This document shows positions 23,378 to 31,394 of a DNA stretch of 64,000 nucleotides, piece by piece (position 1 is the stretch's first letter; each line of letters begins with the position of its first letter). The DNA lies in NCBI RefSeq assembly GCF_035581365.1, contig NZ_CP141590.1:2228001-2292000 (forward strand), read 5' to 3'. The position numbers were made by a program, and so were the translations under genes. Under the pieces are notes generated by a model. That model worked only from the letters and a program-made list of their open reading frames with translations. It was not told the DNA's origin and ran no database searches. The stretch comes from Tsuneonella sp. CC-YZS046. GTDB lineage: Bacteria; Pseudomonadota; Alphaproteobacteria; Sphingomonadales; Sphingomonadaceae.

Positions 23378-24337
23378 GTGGCAGCCAGATCCATGCTTCC
23401 CTTCCCCCCCGATGCGCGCTTCGTGCTGACCGGCCCTTCAGGCTGGATCGGCAGCGCCACACTCGCCGCTCTGGCGAGCCGGGCGGGTGGGCCACTGGGG
23501 GGACGGGTGATCGCCTTCGCCTCGGCCGGGCGGAGCATGGAACTGCCGTCGGGGGAACGCCTTGCGGTACGCGACCTTCGCTCGATCGGGCCGGAAGATG
23601 TCGATGGCGCGCATGTCATTCACCTCGCCTATCTCACCAGGGAGAAGGTCGAGGAAATCGGCGAAAGGCAATTCACCGACACCAATCTGGCTATCGACGA
23701 CGCATTGCTGGCGGCCCTTTCCGGCGCACGGCCGGCCAGTCTGTTCGTCGCCTCTTCCGGCGCTGCGGCGCTGGCGGCGCGCGGCGTGGACCTCCATCCC
23801 TATGGCCTCGTCAAGCTGCGGCAGGAAGCGCGCTTCCTGGAATGGAGCAGGAAATCCGGCGTTCCGGCCATCGCAGGGCGGATCTTCAATATCGCCGGGC
23901 CGCATATCAACAAGCATGAGGCCTATGCCATTTCCAATTTCATTTTGCAGGCGCAGAGGCAGCGCGAAATCGCGGTGCAGGCACGAATCCCGGTTTTTCG
24001 GTCCTTCCTGCATGTGAACGATTTGAGCAACCTCATCATCGAGGCGGGCCTGCGGGGCGTTGGCCGCCAAAGGCCGATCGACCTGTGCGGCGGTGAGGTG
24101 CTGGAAATGGGAGACGTCGCCGCCCTGGTCGCCGCGGCGCTCGGCAATGTTCCGGTCCGGCGCGAGCCGGTCGATCATGGCTCTTCAAGCGCCTATCTCG
24201 GAGATTTTACGGATACTAGGATACTGGCGATGGAACTGGGGATCGACCTGCTGCCGCTGTCGTTGCAGGTTGAAAGCACCATCGAATGGCTGGCCGATTC
24301 CGGCACGAAAGCCGCCTGCCACGCTACAGGAGAATGA
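23378..24337 (+). CDS. NAD-dependent epimerase/dehydratase (SDR) of sugar pathway
   Basis: This protein of about 319 residues has an atypical but readable Rossmann start (FVLTGPSGWIGSATLAAL), serine segment VASSGAAA, and the catalytic Tyr-Lys in PYGLVKLRQEA. C-terminal substrate-binding sequence VFRSFLHVNDLSNLI matches extended SDRs. The start at the GTG at 23378 or the ATG at 23393 is uncertain; neither has a clear ribosome-binding site. It lies 7 bases after rfbH. It probably acts as ketoreductase or epimerase on the CDP-dideoxy sugar; the exact step cannot be read. Confidence 0.82.
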   Translation: MAARSMLPFPPDARFVLTGPSGWIGSATLAALASRAGGPLGGRVIAFASAGRSMELPSGERLAVRDLRSIGPEDVDGAHVIHLAYLTREKVEEIGERQFTDTNLAIDDALLAALSGARPASLFVASSGAAALAARGVDLHPYGLVKLRQEARFLEWSRKSGVPAIAGRIFNIAGPHINKHEAYAISNFILQAQRQREIAVQARIPVFRSFLHVNDLSNLIIEAGLRGVGRQRPIDLCGGEVLEMGDVAALVAAALGNVPVRREPVDHGSSSAYLGDFTDTRILAMELGIDLLPLSLQVESTIEWLADSGTKAACHATGE

Positions 24338-24398
24338 TGTGAACACATATGCAAAACAGTTGCGCCGGCGCGACCGGCTTCCGGCAGCGGGCTGAGGC

Positions 24399-26255
24399 AT
24401 GGCCAATATCCGCGTTGCCGACCTGATCGCCCGCATACTGGTCGAGCATGGAGTGACCGACTGCTTCATGCTCACCGGGGGGGGCGCCATGCATCTGAAT
24501 GACGCCTTCGGTCGCGAGGCCGGGTTGCGCAAGATCTACACACACCACGAACAAGCTGCCGCGATCGCGGCGGAAAGCTATTGCCGGCTGTCGAACCGGC
24601 CCGCGCTGGTGAACGTCACCACCGGGCCGGGGGGCGTCAATGCACTGAACGGCGTTTATGGCGCCTATGTCGATTCAATTGCGATGGTCGTCGTATCGGG
24701 CCAGGTGAAGCGAGAGAACTGCGCCCCCAATTTTCCAATCCCGCTGCGCCAGCTGGGCGATCAGGAAGTCGATATCGTGTCGATGGTGCGGGGCATCACG
24801 AAATATGCGGTGAGGCTCGATAATCCCCTCGATGCCCGCAAAGTGACGGAGAAGGCGATCTATCTCGCCACGCGCGGACGGCCCGGCCCGGTGTGGATCG
24901 ACGTGCCGATCGATGTGCAGGCCGCGCCGGTTGATCCCGACGTGCTGGAGCCCTTCGATCCGGCTTCGCTCGAGCATGATGGCGAAGCGCCCAACAACCA
25001 GGCGGAACTGGGCGCGCTTCACGGCGCGGCGCTCGATGCAGAAGTCGCCGCGATGCTGGCCGAACTGTGCGCGGCGGAACGGCCGGTGGTGCTGGCTGGC
25101 GCTGGCGTGCGCATTTCCGGGCAGCATGAACGATTTCTCACGTTCGTCGAGCGGCTGGGCGTGCCCGTCGTCACCGGCTGGAATGCCCATGACGTCATGC
25201 CGGACAGCCATCCGCTGTTCGTCGGCCGCCCCGGATCGGTAGGGGACCGCGGCGGGAATTTCGCGGTGCAGACCGCCGATTACGTGCTGGTGCTGGGGTC
25301 GCGGCTGAACATCCGGCAGATCAGCTATAATTGGGACAGCTTCGCTCGCAACGGCAAGGTGGCGATGGTCGACATCGACAATGCCGAGCTTGCCAAGCCG
25401 ACGCTGTCGCTGCATCGCCCCATTCATGCCGACCTGCGGGATTTCTTCGCAGCGGCAGAGCGCCTCCCCTTGCCGAACGACAATCGCGCCGAAGCGCGGG
25501 CGGCCTATCTGGCGCGCAGCCGGGCCAGATGCGAACAATATCCAGTGGTGCTCCCCGAATACTGGTCGGACGAAGGCCCGATCAATCCCTATGTGTTCGG
25601 CAAGATACTGTTCGATGTGCTGGAGGAAGACGAAGTGATCGTGACCGGCGACGGCACGGCCTGCGTCACCGTGTTCCAGGCTGCTGGCATCAAGCCCGGA
25701 CAACGGCTCTACACCAATTCGGGCTGCGCCTCGATGGGATATGACCTGCCGGGCGCGATCGGGGCTTACTTCGCCGTCACCCCGCGCCGCATCATCTGCC
25801 TGGCGGGGGACGGCAGCATCATGATGAACCTGCAGGAGCTGCAGACCATCGTGGGGCTTAATTTACCGATCAAGATCTTCGTTCTCAACAATGACGGCTA
25901 TCATTCGATCCGGCAGGCCCAGCAGAATCATTTCGCGGATAATATCGTGGGATGCGGCCCTGACAGCGGCCTTACCTTCCCCGATTTCCAGCGTCTTGCG
26001 ACCGGGTTCGGCATTTCCTCCTCGCGCGTGGGCCGCGACGCGGATCTGGCTGACGCCATACGCGCCTCTCTCGCAACCGAGGGGCCGCATATCTGCGAGG
26101 TGATGATCGACAAGGGGCAGCAGTTTGCTCCCAAGCTGTCGTCGCGCCGGCTGGAGGACGGATCGATGGTGTCGTCCCCGCTGGAAGATATGGTTCCATT
26201 TCTTTCGGACGAGGCGCTGGCGGAAGCCATGGCGCCTTGCGGAACGCTGCGATGA
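24399..26255 (+). CDS. TPP-dependent acetolactate-synthase-like enzyme (YerE-like candidate)
   Basis: The 618-residue ThDP enzyme has the three-domain acetohydroxyacid synthase layout. The N-terminal PYR domain has catalytic Glu51 in THHEQAAAIAAESY and VTTGPGGVNALNGVYGAYVD. A central domain includes VVTGWNAHDV. The C-terminal PP domain has the GDG...NN metal/ThDP motif (GDGSIMMNLQELQ to FVLNNDGYHS). In yersiniose synthesis, YerE uses such a fold to add an acetyl unit from pyruvate to C4 of CDP-3,6-dideoxy-4-ketoglucose. Position next to rfbH and two SDR genes supports that role, although other decarboxylative ligations are possible. It overlaps the HAD gene by 4 bases. Confidence 0.88.
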   Translation: MANIRVADLIARILVEHGVTDCFMLTGGGAMHLNDAFGREAGLRKIYTHHEQAAAIAAESYCRLSNRPALVNVTTGPGGVNALNGVYGAYVDSIAMVVVSGQVKRENCAPNFPIPLRQLGDQEVDIVSMVRGITKYAVRLDNPLDARKVTEKAIYLATRGRPGPVWIDVPIDVQAAPVDPDVLEPFDPASLEHDGEAPNNQAELGALHGAALDAEVAAMLAELCAAERPVVLAGAGVRISGQHERFLTFVERLGVPVVTGWNAHDVMPDSHPLFVGRPGSVGDRGGNFAVQTADYVLVLGSRLNIRQISYNWDSFARNGKVAMVDIDNAELAKPTLSLHRPIHADLRDFFAAAERLPLPNDNRAEARAAYLARSRARCEQYPVVLPEYWSDEGPINPYVFGKILFDVLEEDEVIVTGDGTACVTVFQAAGIKPGQRLYTNSGCASMGYDLPGAIGAYFAVTPRRIICLAGDGSIMMNLQELQTIVGLNLPIKIFVLNNDGYHSIRQAQQNHFADNIVGCGPDSGLTFPDFQRLATGFGISSSRVGRDADLADAIRASLATEGPHICEVMIDKGQQFAPKLSSRRLEDGSMVSSPLEDMVPFLSDEALAEAMAPCGTLR

Positions 26256-26998
26256 CCCGTCATCTCATCTTCGATCTCGATGGCACGCTGGTCGACAGCT
26301 GCGCCATCTGCGTCGACATATTGAACGAAATGCTCCGGAGCCGGGGGGTCGATCACGCGATCGATCCACGCTTCGCCCGCTCATACATGAGCCAGGGGGG
26401 CCAGATGATGGTCGCCGCGCTGTTGGGTCCCGCCTGCGGCGATCCGGCCGAAGATCTGGCCGATTTTCGCAACCGTTACGCCCGGATGAAGACGCCTGCG
26501 ACGGCCTTGTTCCCTCTTGTGGCAGATAGTCTGCGAAAGCTGCAAGGGATGGGCTTTATCCTCTCCATTTGCTCCAACAAGCCGCAGAATCTGTGCGAGC
26601 AGGTGCTGCGCGACACGGGTATCGACGATCTGTTCGCCATTGTCGTGGGAGGACGGCCCGACCTGCAACCCAAACCGGCGACTGATCTGCTGGAATACGC
26701 CATGAAGCGCTTGGGCGCGGCGCCGGGCGAATGCATGTATGTCGGCGACAGCGAGCTTGACTATCAGGTTGCCGCAATGCTGCGCGTGCCTTTCAAGTTC
26801 CTGACTTACGGTTATGCTGCCGATGGCTGGCGCCCTGCCGATAGCGATTGCTTCGACTGTTTCGGCGCCCTTTGCGATGGGATCGCCGTTGCTGGCCGGA
26901 GGGGTATTGGTTATGGCATGGTTGCCAGAACTGGAGGTCATCACGAAGCCTATCAGCCGGGCCATCACGCGGGCATCATTCGGAACAAGGTGTATTGA
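26252..26998 (+). CDS. HAD-superfamily phosphatase (Gph-like)
   Basis: The 248-residue protein starts in the ATGA overlapping the previous stop. HAD motif I is LIFDLDGTLVDS, motif II Ser/Thr is in LSICSNKP, motif III lysine in DLQPKPATDLL, and motif IV is YVGDSELDYQVAA. It has a type I cap as in phosphoglycolate phosphatase. It would hydrolyse a sugar-phosphate or phosphoglycolate-type substrate. The last ~35 residues (after CDGIAVAGRR) are Gly/His-rich and not family-like, so the ancestral stop may have been lost or shifted near 26880. Confidence 0.85.
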   Translation: MTRHLIFDLDGTLVDSCAICVDILNEMLRSRGVDHAIDPRFARSYMSQGGQMMVAALLGPACGDPAEDLADFRNRYARMKTPATALFPLVADSLRKLQGMGFILSICSNKPQNLCEQVLRDTGIDDLFAIVVGGRPDLQPKPATDLLEYAMKRLGAAPGECMYVGDSELDYQVAAMLRVPFKFLTYGYAADGWRPADSDCFDCFGALCDGIAVAGRRGIGYGMVARTGGHHEAYQPGHHAGIIRNKVY

Positions 26999-27003
26999 GC
27001 CCC

Positions 27004-28956
27004 ATGGATAGCGGAATGAACGAGCGTGACAGGAAACTGAAACCCGGAATGCGAGTTTATCGCACGATCGGAGGCCTGATCACCGCATTGGCCCTCGCAA
27101 ATCTGGCGGCCTTGCCCGTTCAGGCGCAGCTACTGCCGGAAGGTTCGCGCAACGGCATTCCTTCGGGATCGCCTATATCGAACCAATCGGATTCCGATAG
27201 CAGAAGGGACGACCGGGATACGGCGCCTGTCCCGCCCGGCAGCGCGACCCCGGATTACCGGATCGAGCCGGTAGAGGTGCGTGGTTCGGACCCGGCGGTG
27301 ATCCGCGCGCTCACGGCCGAGCCTAATCCACGTCAGAAAGCTCCGCCGCCGCCCAACGAGTTCGAGCAATTCGTCCAGTTCCATACCGGCAAGAACCTTC
27401 CCAGGTTCGGCAAGCAATTGCTACTGCCCGACAATCGCGATTATGCCGTGGCCGCGACCGCCACCGTGCCGCCCGACTATATCCTGAACGTCGGCGATGT
27501 CGTGACCATCTCCATGACAGGCTCGATCGAGGGTAGCCTGGACAAGGAAATCGACACCAACGGCCGCATCTTCTTGCCACGCGTGGGCATGGTGCAGTTG
27601 GCCGGCGTTCCATATGGCGATCTTAAATCGGTCATTTCCGCCGCTATCGGCACCCAATATCGTGGCTATACGGTCAGCGTCGGCATCCGGGCGCTGCGCG
27701 GGATCCGCGTTTATGTGACGGGCTTTGCCAATAACCCCGGCTCTTACACCGTGAGCAGCCTGTCGACGATGGCAAACGCGGTGCTGGCTGCGGGCGGGCC
27801 TTCGGCTGGCGGGAGCTTCCGGTCCATCCAGCTGCTGCGCAACAACGAAGTCATCCGCGAGTTTGATCTTTACGATTTCGTCCTTAACGGCAGCAAGGCG
27901 GATGACGCGATCCTGCAGAATGAGGATGTCATCCGCATTGCCCCGGTCGGCAATGAAATTGCCGTCACCGGCAGCGTGAACAACGAAGCGATTTACGAAA
28001 TCAAGCTAGGCGAGACGCTGGAAAACCTGCTCAGCTTCGCGGGCGGCCCCAACAGTCTGGCGGACCGTTCGCGCCTGATGCTTTACAGCGTGACGGATTT
28101 CGACGGTCTGGGCGTGCGCGAGATACCGCGCGCCGAGGCCGCGACCCTGCTCGCCCAGGGCGGCGACATTGTGCAGGTCTTGTCGGAAGGCACCCTGATA
28201 CGCTCGATATCGAAGCAGGCCGTTCTGGTCAGGGTGGAAGGCGAGGTTGCGCGACCGGGCAATTATTATGTTCCGGCCAACACCGAAATGAACGAGGTGA
28301 TCGCGCAGGCGGGCGGCCTTACGCCGCGCGCCTATGTATACGGAACGAAGCTGGAGCGCGTTTCGGTGCGGATGCAACAGCGAGAGAGCTATCTCGCAGC
28401 GATCGACCAGATGGAAGTCTCTCTGGCGGCGGCGCCCCTGACAGCAGGCCAGCTGGGAGCCGGGAACGACCGTGGCGCCCAGATGGCGGCGGCGAAGGCA
28501 GTGCTCGAAAGACTGCGCCAAGCGGAGCCTGACGGCCGGGTGGTGCTCGACCTGCCGCCCACCGCCAGCGCGCTGCCCCATTCCTTCGTGCTGGAAAACA
28601 ACGACCGTATTGTCATCCCCCCCCGCCCAACCACGGTGGGCGTGTTCGGCGCGGTGTATCGCCCGGCTTCGTTCTCGATCGACGACAGCCGCCCGGCCAC
28701 GATTAAATCCTACCTCAAGCGGGCGGGCGGGCCGCTGCGCTCAGCCGATCGCGGCGAGATTTTCGTGGTGCGCGCCAATGGCGAGGTAATCTCCAAGCGG
28801 GCGGGCGCACTGGGTCAGCCCGCCTTGCCGGGCGATGTCGTATTCGTGCCGGTCAAGACGCAAAGCTCCGGCTTCTGGGCGAAGCTGCGCGATATCAGCA
28901 CGATCATTTTCCAGCTCGGCCTGTCGGCCGCGGCTTTCATAACGGTTACCAAGTGA
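27004..28956 (+). CDS. polysaccharide export protein (OPX, Wza/KpsD type) with several SLBB domains
   Basis: The product is about 650 residues from ATG 27004 (27016 is also possible); the upstream frame extension to 26848 lies within the HAD gene. It has a signal peptide ending LPVQAQ with no lipobox cysteine. The Poly_export domain is at about residues 155-235 (PPDYILNVGDVVTISM, GRIFLPRVGMVQLAG), followed by repeated SLBB segments (VYVTGFANNPGSYTV, VEGEVARPGNYYVPANTEM, GVFGAVYRPASFSI) and a hydrophobic C-terminal segment (FQLGLSAAAFITVTK) fitting an outer-membrane pore helix. It forms the outer-membrane channel for a surface polysaccharide. Confidence 0.92.
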   Translation: MDSGMNERDRKLKPGMRVYRTIGGLITALALANLAALPVQAQLLPEGSRNGIPSGSPISNQSDSDSRRDDRDTAPVPPGSATPDYRIEPVEVRGSDPAVIRALTAEPNPRQKAPPPPNEFEQFVQFHTGKNLPRFGKQLLLPDNRDYAVAATATVPPDYILNVGDVVTISMTGSIEGSLDKEIDTNGRIFLPRVGMVQLAGVPYGDLKSVISAAIGTQYRGYTVSVGIRALRGIRVYVTGFANNPGSYTVSSLSTMANAVLAAGGPSAGGSFRSIQLLRNNEVIREFDLYDFVLNGSKADDAILQNEDVIRIAPVGNEIAVTGSVNNEAIYEIKLGETLENLLSFAGGPNSLADRSRLMLYSVTDFDGLGVREIPRAEAATLLAQGGDIVQVLSEGTLIRSISKQAVLVRVEGEVARPGNYYVPANTEMNEVIAQAGGLTPRAYVYGTKLERVSVRMQQRESYLAAIDQMEVSLAAAPLTAGQLGAGNDRGAQMAAAKAVLERLRQAEPDGRVVLDLPPTASALPHSFVLENNDRIVIPPRPTTVGVFGAVYRPASFSIDDSRPATIKSYLKRAGGPLRSADRGEIFVVRANGEVISKRAGALGQPALPGDVVFVPVKTQSSGFWAKLRDISTIIFQLGLSAAAFITVTK

Positions 28957-30047
28957 CGCCGCGGCCTTCCATCATGGGCAGGATCTCCAACAGTCCGCTG
29001 ATGCGGAATGCCCGGTGGCGGCGGCTGGTGCTGGGCGCCCTGGTCCTTGTATGCCTGCTGTTTTCGGTATTCCCCGAACGCTATCGCGCGGCCTCCACCC
29101 TGACCCCGACCGATCCATCGAGCCTTGGCCTCAGCGGCGCGCTGGGCCAGCTTGGCGCGCTCAACACCGTGTTCGGCAATCAAGCGGCGGTCGAGGTCAG
29201 CCTGAAGATCGGACGCAGCGTCTATACGCGCGGCGTCGTCATCAAGCAGCTCAACCTGGTCGACCGCCTGGGCTTCGATAACGAGATCGAGGCAAGCCGC
29301 TGGATGGAGCGGAATGTCGAAATCAGCTCGCTGCGCGGCGGAATCGTGCAAGTCGAATGTGTCAACCGGGACGCCAAGCTGGCGACCGATCTGGTGGCGA
29401 CCGTCACCGCCGCCCTGCGCGAGCAGTTGGGGAAGATCGCCCTGCGCCAGACCGAATACAAGCGGGACATCCTGCTGAAGCTGGTGGAAGATGCCAATAC
29501 GCGCTTGGCCAAGGCCCAGGCGGACTACAATAATTTCCGCCTGACCACACGCTATTCCGACCCCAAGTTTGCAATCGACTCCATCGGCCAGCGGATTCCG
29601 GCGCTGGAAACGGCAATCAAGGCCAAGGAGGTCGAGCTGAATGCCGCCCGACAGTTCGCTACGGACGATAATATGTCGGTGCGCCAGATCATCGCACAGC
29701 TCGACGCGCTCCATCGGCAACTGAAGCAGCTTCAGGACATCAACCCCAAGGAGGACAACTCGATCGGGCTGGTCGTCAAGCAATCCACGGAAGCGGAACG
29801 GCTGGAGCGGGAGTTGGCCCTCGCCAAGAGCCTTTACTATAGCTATCGCCGCTTCCTGGAGGGCACTTCGGTCGAAGACCTGACCTCTTCCGCCAATATC
29901 CGCGTGCTCGAACAGCCCTTTATCGACACCGACCGCCAGTATCGGTTGATCCCGCTGGCGCTCGCCATGCTGATCGCCCTGCTCGCCGGCGCGATCGAAT
30001 TCTATCGGCTCCGCCCACCCGTTTCAGAAACGAAGTCGGTCGAATGA
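28953..30047 (+). CDS. polysaccharide co-polymerase / Wzz-type chain-length protein
   Basis: The 364-residue inner-membrane protein begins at a GTG overlapping the OPX stop (GTGA). Transmembrane helix 1 is near residues 25-43 (LVLGALVLVCLLFSVF). A large periplasmic coiled-coil domain follows (LVEDANTRLAKAQADYNNF, IKAKEVELNAARQF), then transmembrane helix 2 near residue 335 (LIPLALAMLIALLAGAIEFY). There is no C-terminal tyrosine-kinase domain, and the short cytoplasmic tail ends at SVE. Such proteins set polymer length and connect to the OPX channel. Confidence 0.9.
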   Translation: MTPRPSIMGRISNSPLMRNARWRRLVLGALVLVCLLFSVFPERYRAASTLTPTDPSSLGLSGALGQLGALNTVFGNQAAVEVSLKIGRSVYTRGVVIKQLNLVDRLGFDNEIEASRWMERNVEISSLRGGIVQVECVNRDAKLATDLVATVTAALREQLGKIALRQTEYKRDILLKLVEDANTRLAKAQADYNNFRLTTRYSDPKFAIDSIGQRIPALETAIKAKEVELNAARQFATDDNMSVRQIIAQLDALHRQLKQLQDINPKEDNSIGLVVKQSTEAERLERELALAKSLYYSYRRFLEGTSVEDLTSSANIRVLEQPFIDTDRQYRLIPLALAMLIALLAGAIEFYRLRPPVSETKSVE

Positions 30048-30994
30048 CTGCCCAAACCATTGCCATCCCCGACATTTCGGTCGTCATTCCCTGCCTCAAT
30101 GAAGAGGAAAATGCACCGGCCATCGCAGCGGCAGTGACCAAGGTGCTCGAGAATGCCGGGGTCAGCTTCGACATAATTTTCATCGACAATCATTCGTCCG
30201 ACCGCACGGTCGAAGTGATCCGCGAATTATGCGCGCGCGACCCACGCATCCGACTGATCGTCAACACACGCAATTTCGGCCAGATGCGTTCGCCTACCCA
30301 CGGCATTTTCGAAGCCCGTGGTCGCGCGGTGATCGGCATGTGCGCAGATTTTCAGGACCCTCCCGAACTGCTGGGCGCCTTCGTGGAGCGCTGGCGCGCC
30401 GGGACGGACATCGTGCTGGGCGTGCGGGAAACGGAATCGACATCGTTGTTGCTGGGTTGGGCGCGGGAATTTTCCTACGCCTTTGTCCGCAAGGTCGGCG
30501 ACTATCCGGTCATTCGCAACGCGACCGGCTTTGGCCTCTATGACCGCAGGGTCGTGGATGCCATCAAGGCGATCAGGGAGCCGGAACCCTTTTTCCGGGG
30601 AATGCTGGTCGAAACGGGTTACAAGATCGAAACCATTCCCTATTCGCGGCCGATCCGCCGCAGGGGCAAATCCAACAACAATTTCTTCACCCTGCTGGAT
30701 TTCGCGCTCTCGGGCCTCACCAGCTCATCGAAAAAGCTGCTGCGCGCGCCATTCTTCATCGGCGCTATCGCCGGGATCGGCGCCGGGCTTTGCCTGATCG
30801 GCCTGATCGCGAGCCTGATCCTGGGAAATTTCAGCTGGGGATGGCTCGCGGCATTCGCGGCGCAGGCGCAGTTGGCGCTGCTGTTCATTTTCATGGGCCT
30901 CATCGGGGACCAGCTGCGCATGGTGTCGGAACGCACCCGGGATGTGCCGCTGGTGTTCGAACGCGAGCGGGTAAACTTCCCGGAAGGCTATTGA
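30044..30994 (+). CDS. GtrB/ArnC-like polyprenyl-phosphate glycosyltransferase (GT2)
   Basis: The 316-residue protein begins in an ATGA overlap. It has an N-terminal GT-A fold with VVIPCLNEEENAPAI, IIFIDNHSSDRTVEVI, the DxD-equivalent ADFQDPPELL and NATGFGLYDRRVV. Two C-terminal transmembrane helices follow (about residues 238-262 and 270-292). Members such as GtrB, DPM1 and ArnC transfer a sugar from a nucleotide donor to undecaprenyl phosphate on the inner face of the inner membrane. The donor here could be the sugar made by the upstream genes (inference). It is followed 4 bases later by a GtrA flippase gene. Confidence 0.9.
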   Translation: MTAQTIAIPDISVVIPCLNEEENAPAIAAAVTKVLENAGVSFDIIFIDNHSSDRTVEVIRELCARDPRIRLIVNTRNFGQMRSPTHGIFEARGRAVIGMCADFQDPPELLGAFVERWRAGTDIVLGVRETESTSLLLGWAREFSYAFVRKVGDYPVIRNATGFGLYDRRVVDAIKAIREPEPFFRGMLVETGYKIETIPYSRPIRRRGKSNNNFFTLLDFALSGLTSSSKKLLRAPFFIGAIAGIGAGLCLIGLIASLILGNFSWGWLAAFAAQAQLALLFIFMGLIGDQLRMVSERTRDVPLVFERERVNFPEGY

Positions 30995-30998
30995 AGCC

Positions 30999-31391
30999 AT
31001 GCCCGGCGCCACACTTTCCTTCCGCCTGTGGGAAATTGTCCGCTATTATCAAGCGGGCGCGGTCAACGCCGCATTCGGCTACGGCCTCTATGCGCTCCTG
31101 CTGTGGGCAGGTCTTGGCATGTATATGGCGCAGCTGATCGCCCATATTCTGGGCGTTGCGTTCAACTATTTCACATATAGCAGCCATGTGTTCCGCGGCG
31201 CCGATCCGGCCAAGACACGCTTCGCGGCCTCTTATGTCGTAAACTACCTGATAAGCTTGTGCTTTCTGGCGCTGGTGAGCCTGATCCTCAAATCGCCTTA
31301 CGCGGCGGGGCTGGCTGCGATCATCCTGACGTCTGCTGTCAATTACCTGATCCTCAAACGGCTGGTGTTCGCGCCCCGAAAAAGAGGCTGA
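30999..31391 (+). CDS. GtrA family membrane protein (lipid-linked sugar flippase)
   Basis: The 130-residue protein has four predicted transmembrane helices. The family features are RYYQAGAVNAAFGYGLYALL at helix 1, then HILGVAFNYFTYSSHVFRG and VVNYLISLCFLALVSLIL, with the last helix ending NYLILKRLVF. GtrA proteins are thought to flip undecaprenyl-phosphate-linked monosaccharide to the periplasm. Together with the preceding GtrB and the following GT-C protein it forms a complete three-component glycosylation set, separated by 3-4 bases from each. Confidence 0.9.
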   Translation: MPGATLSFRLWEIVRYYQAGAVNAAFGYGLYALLLWAGLGMYMAQLIAHILGVAFNYFTYSSHVFRGADPAKTRFAASYVVNYLISLCFLALVSLILKSPYAAGLAAIILTSAVNYLILKRLVFAPRKRG

Positions 31392-31394
31392 CCC

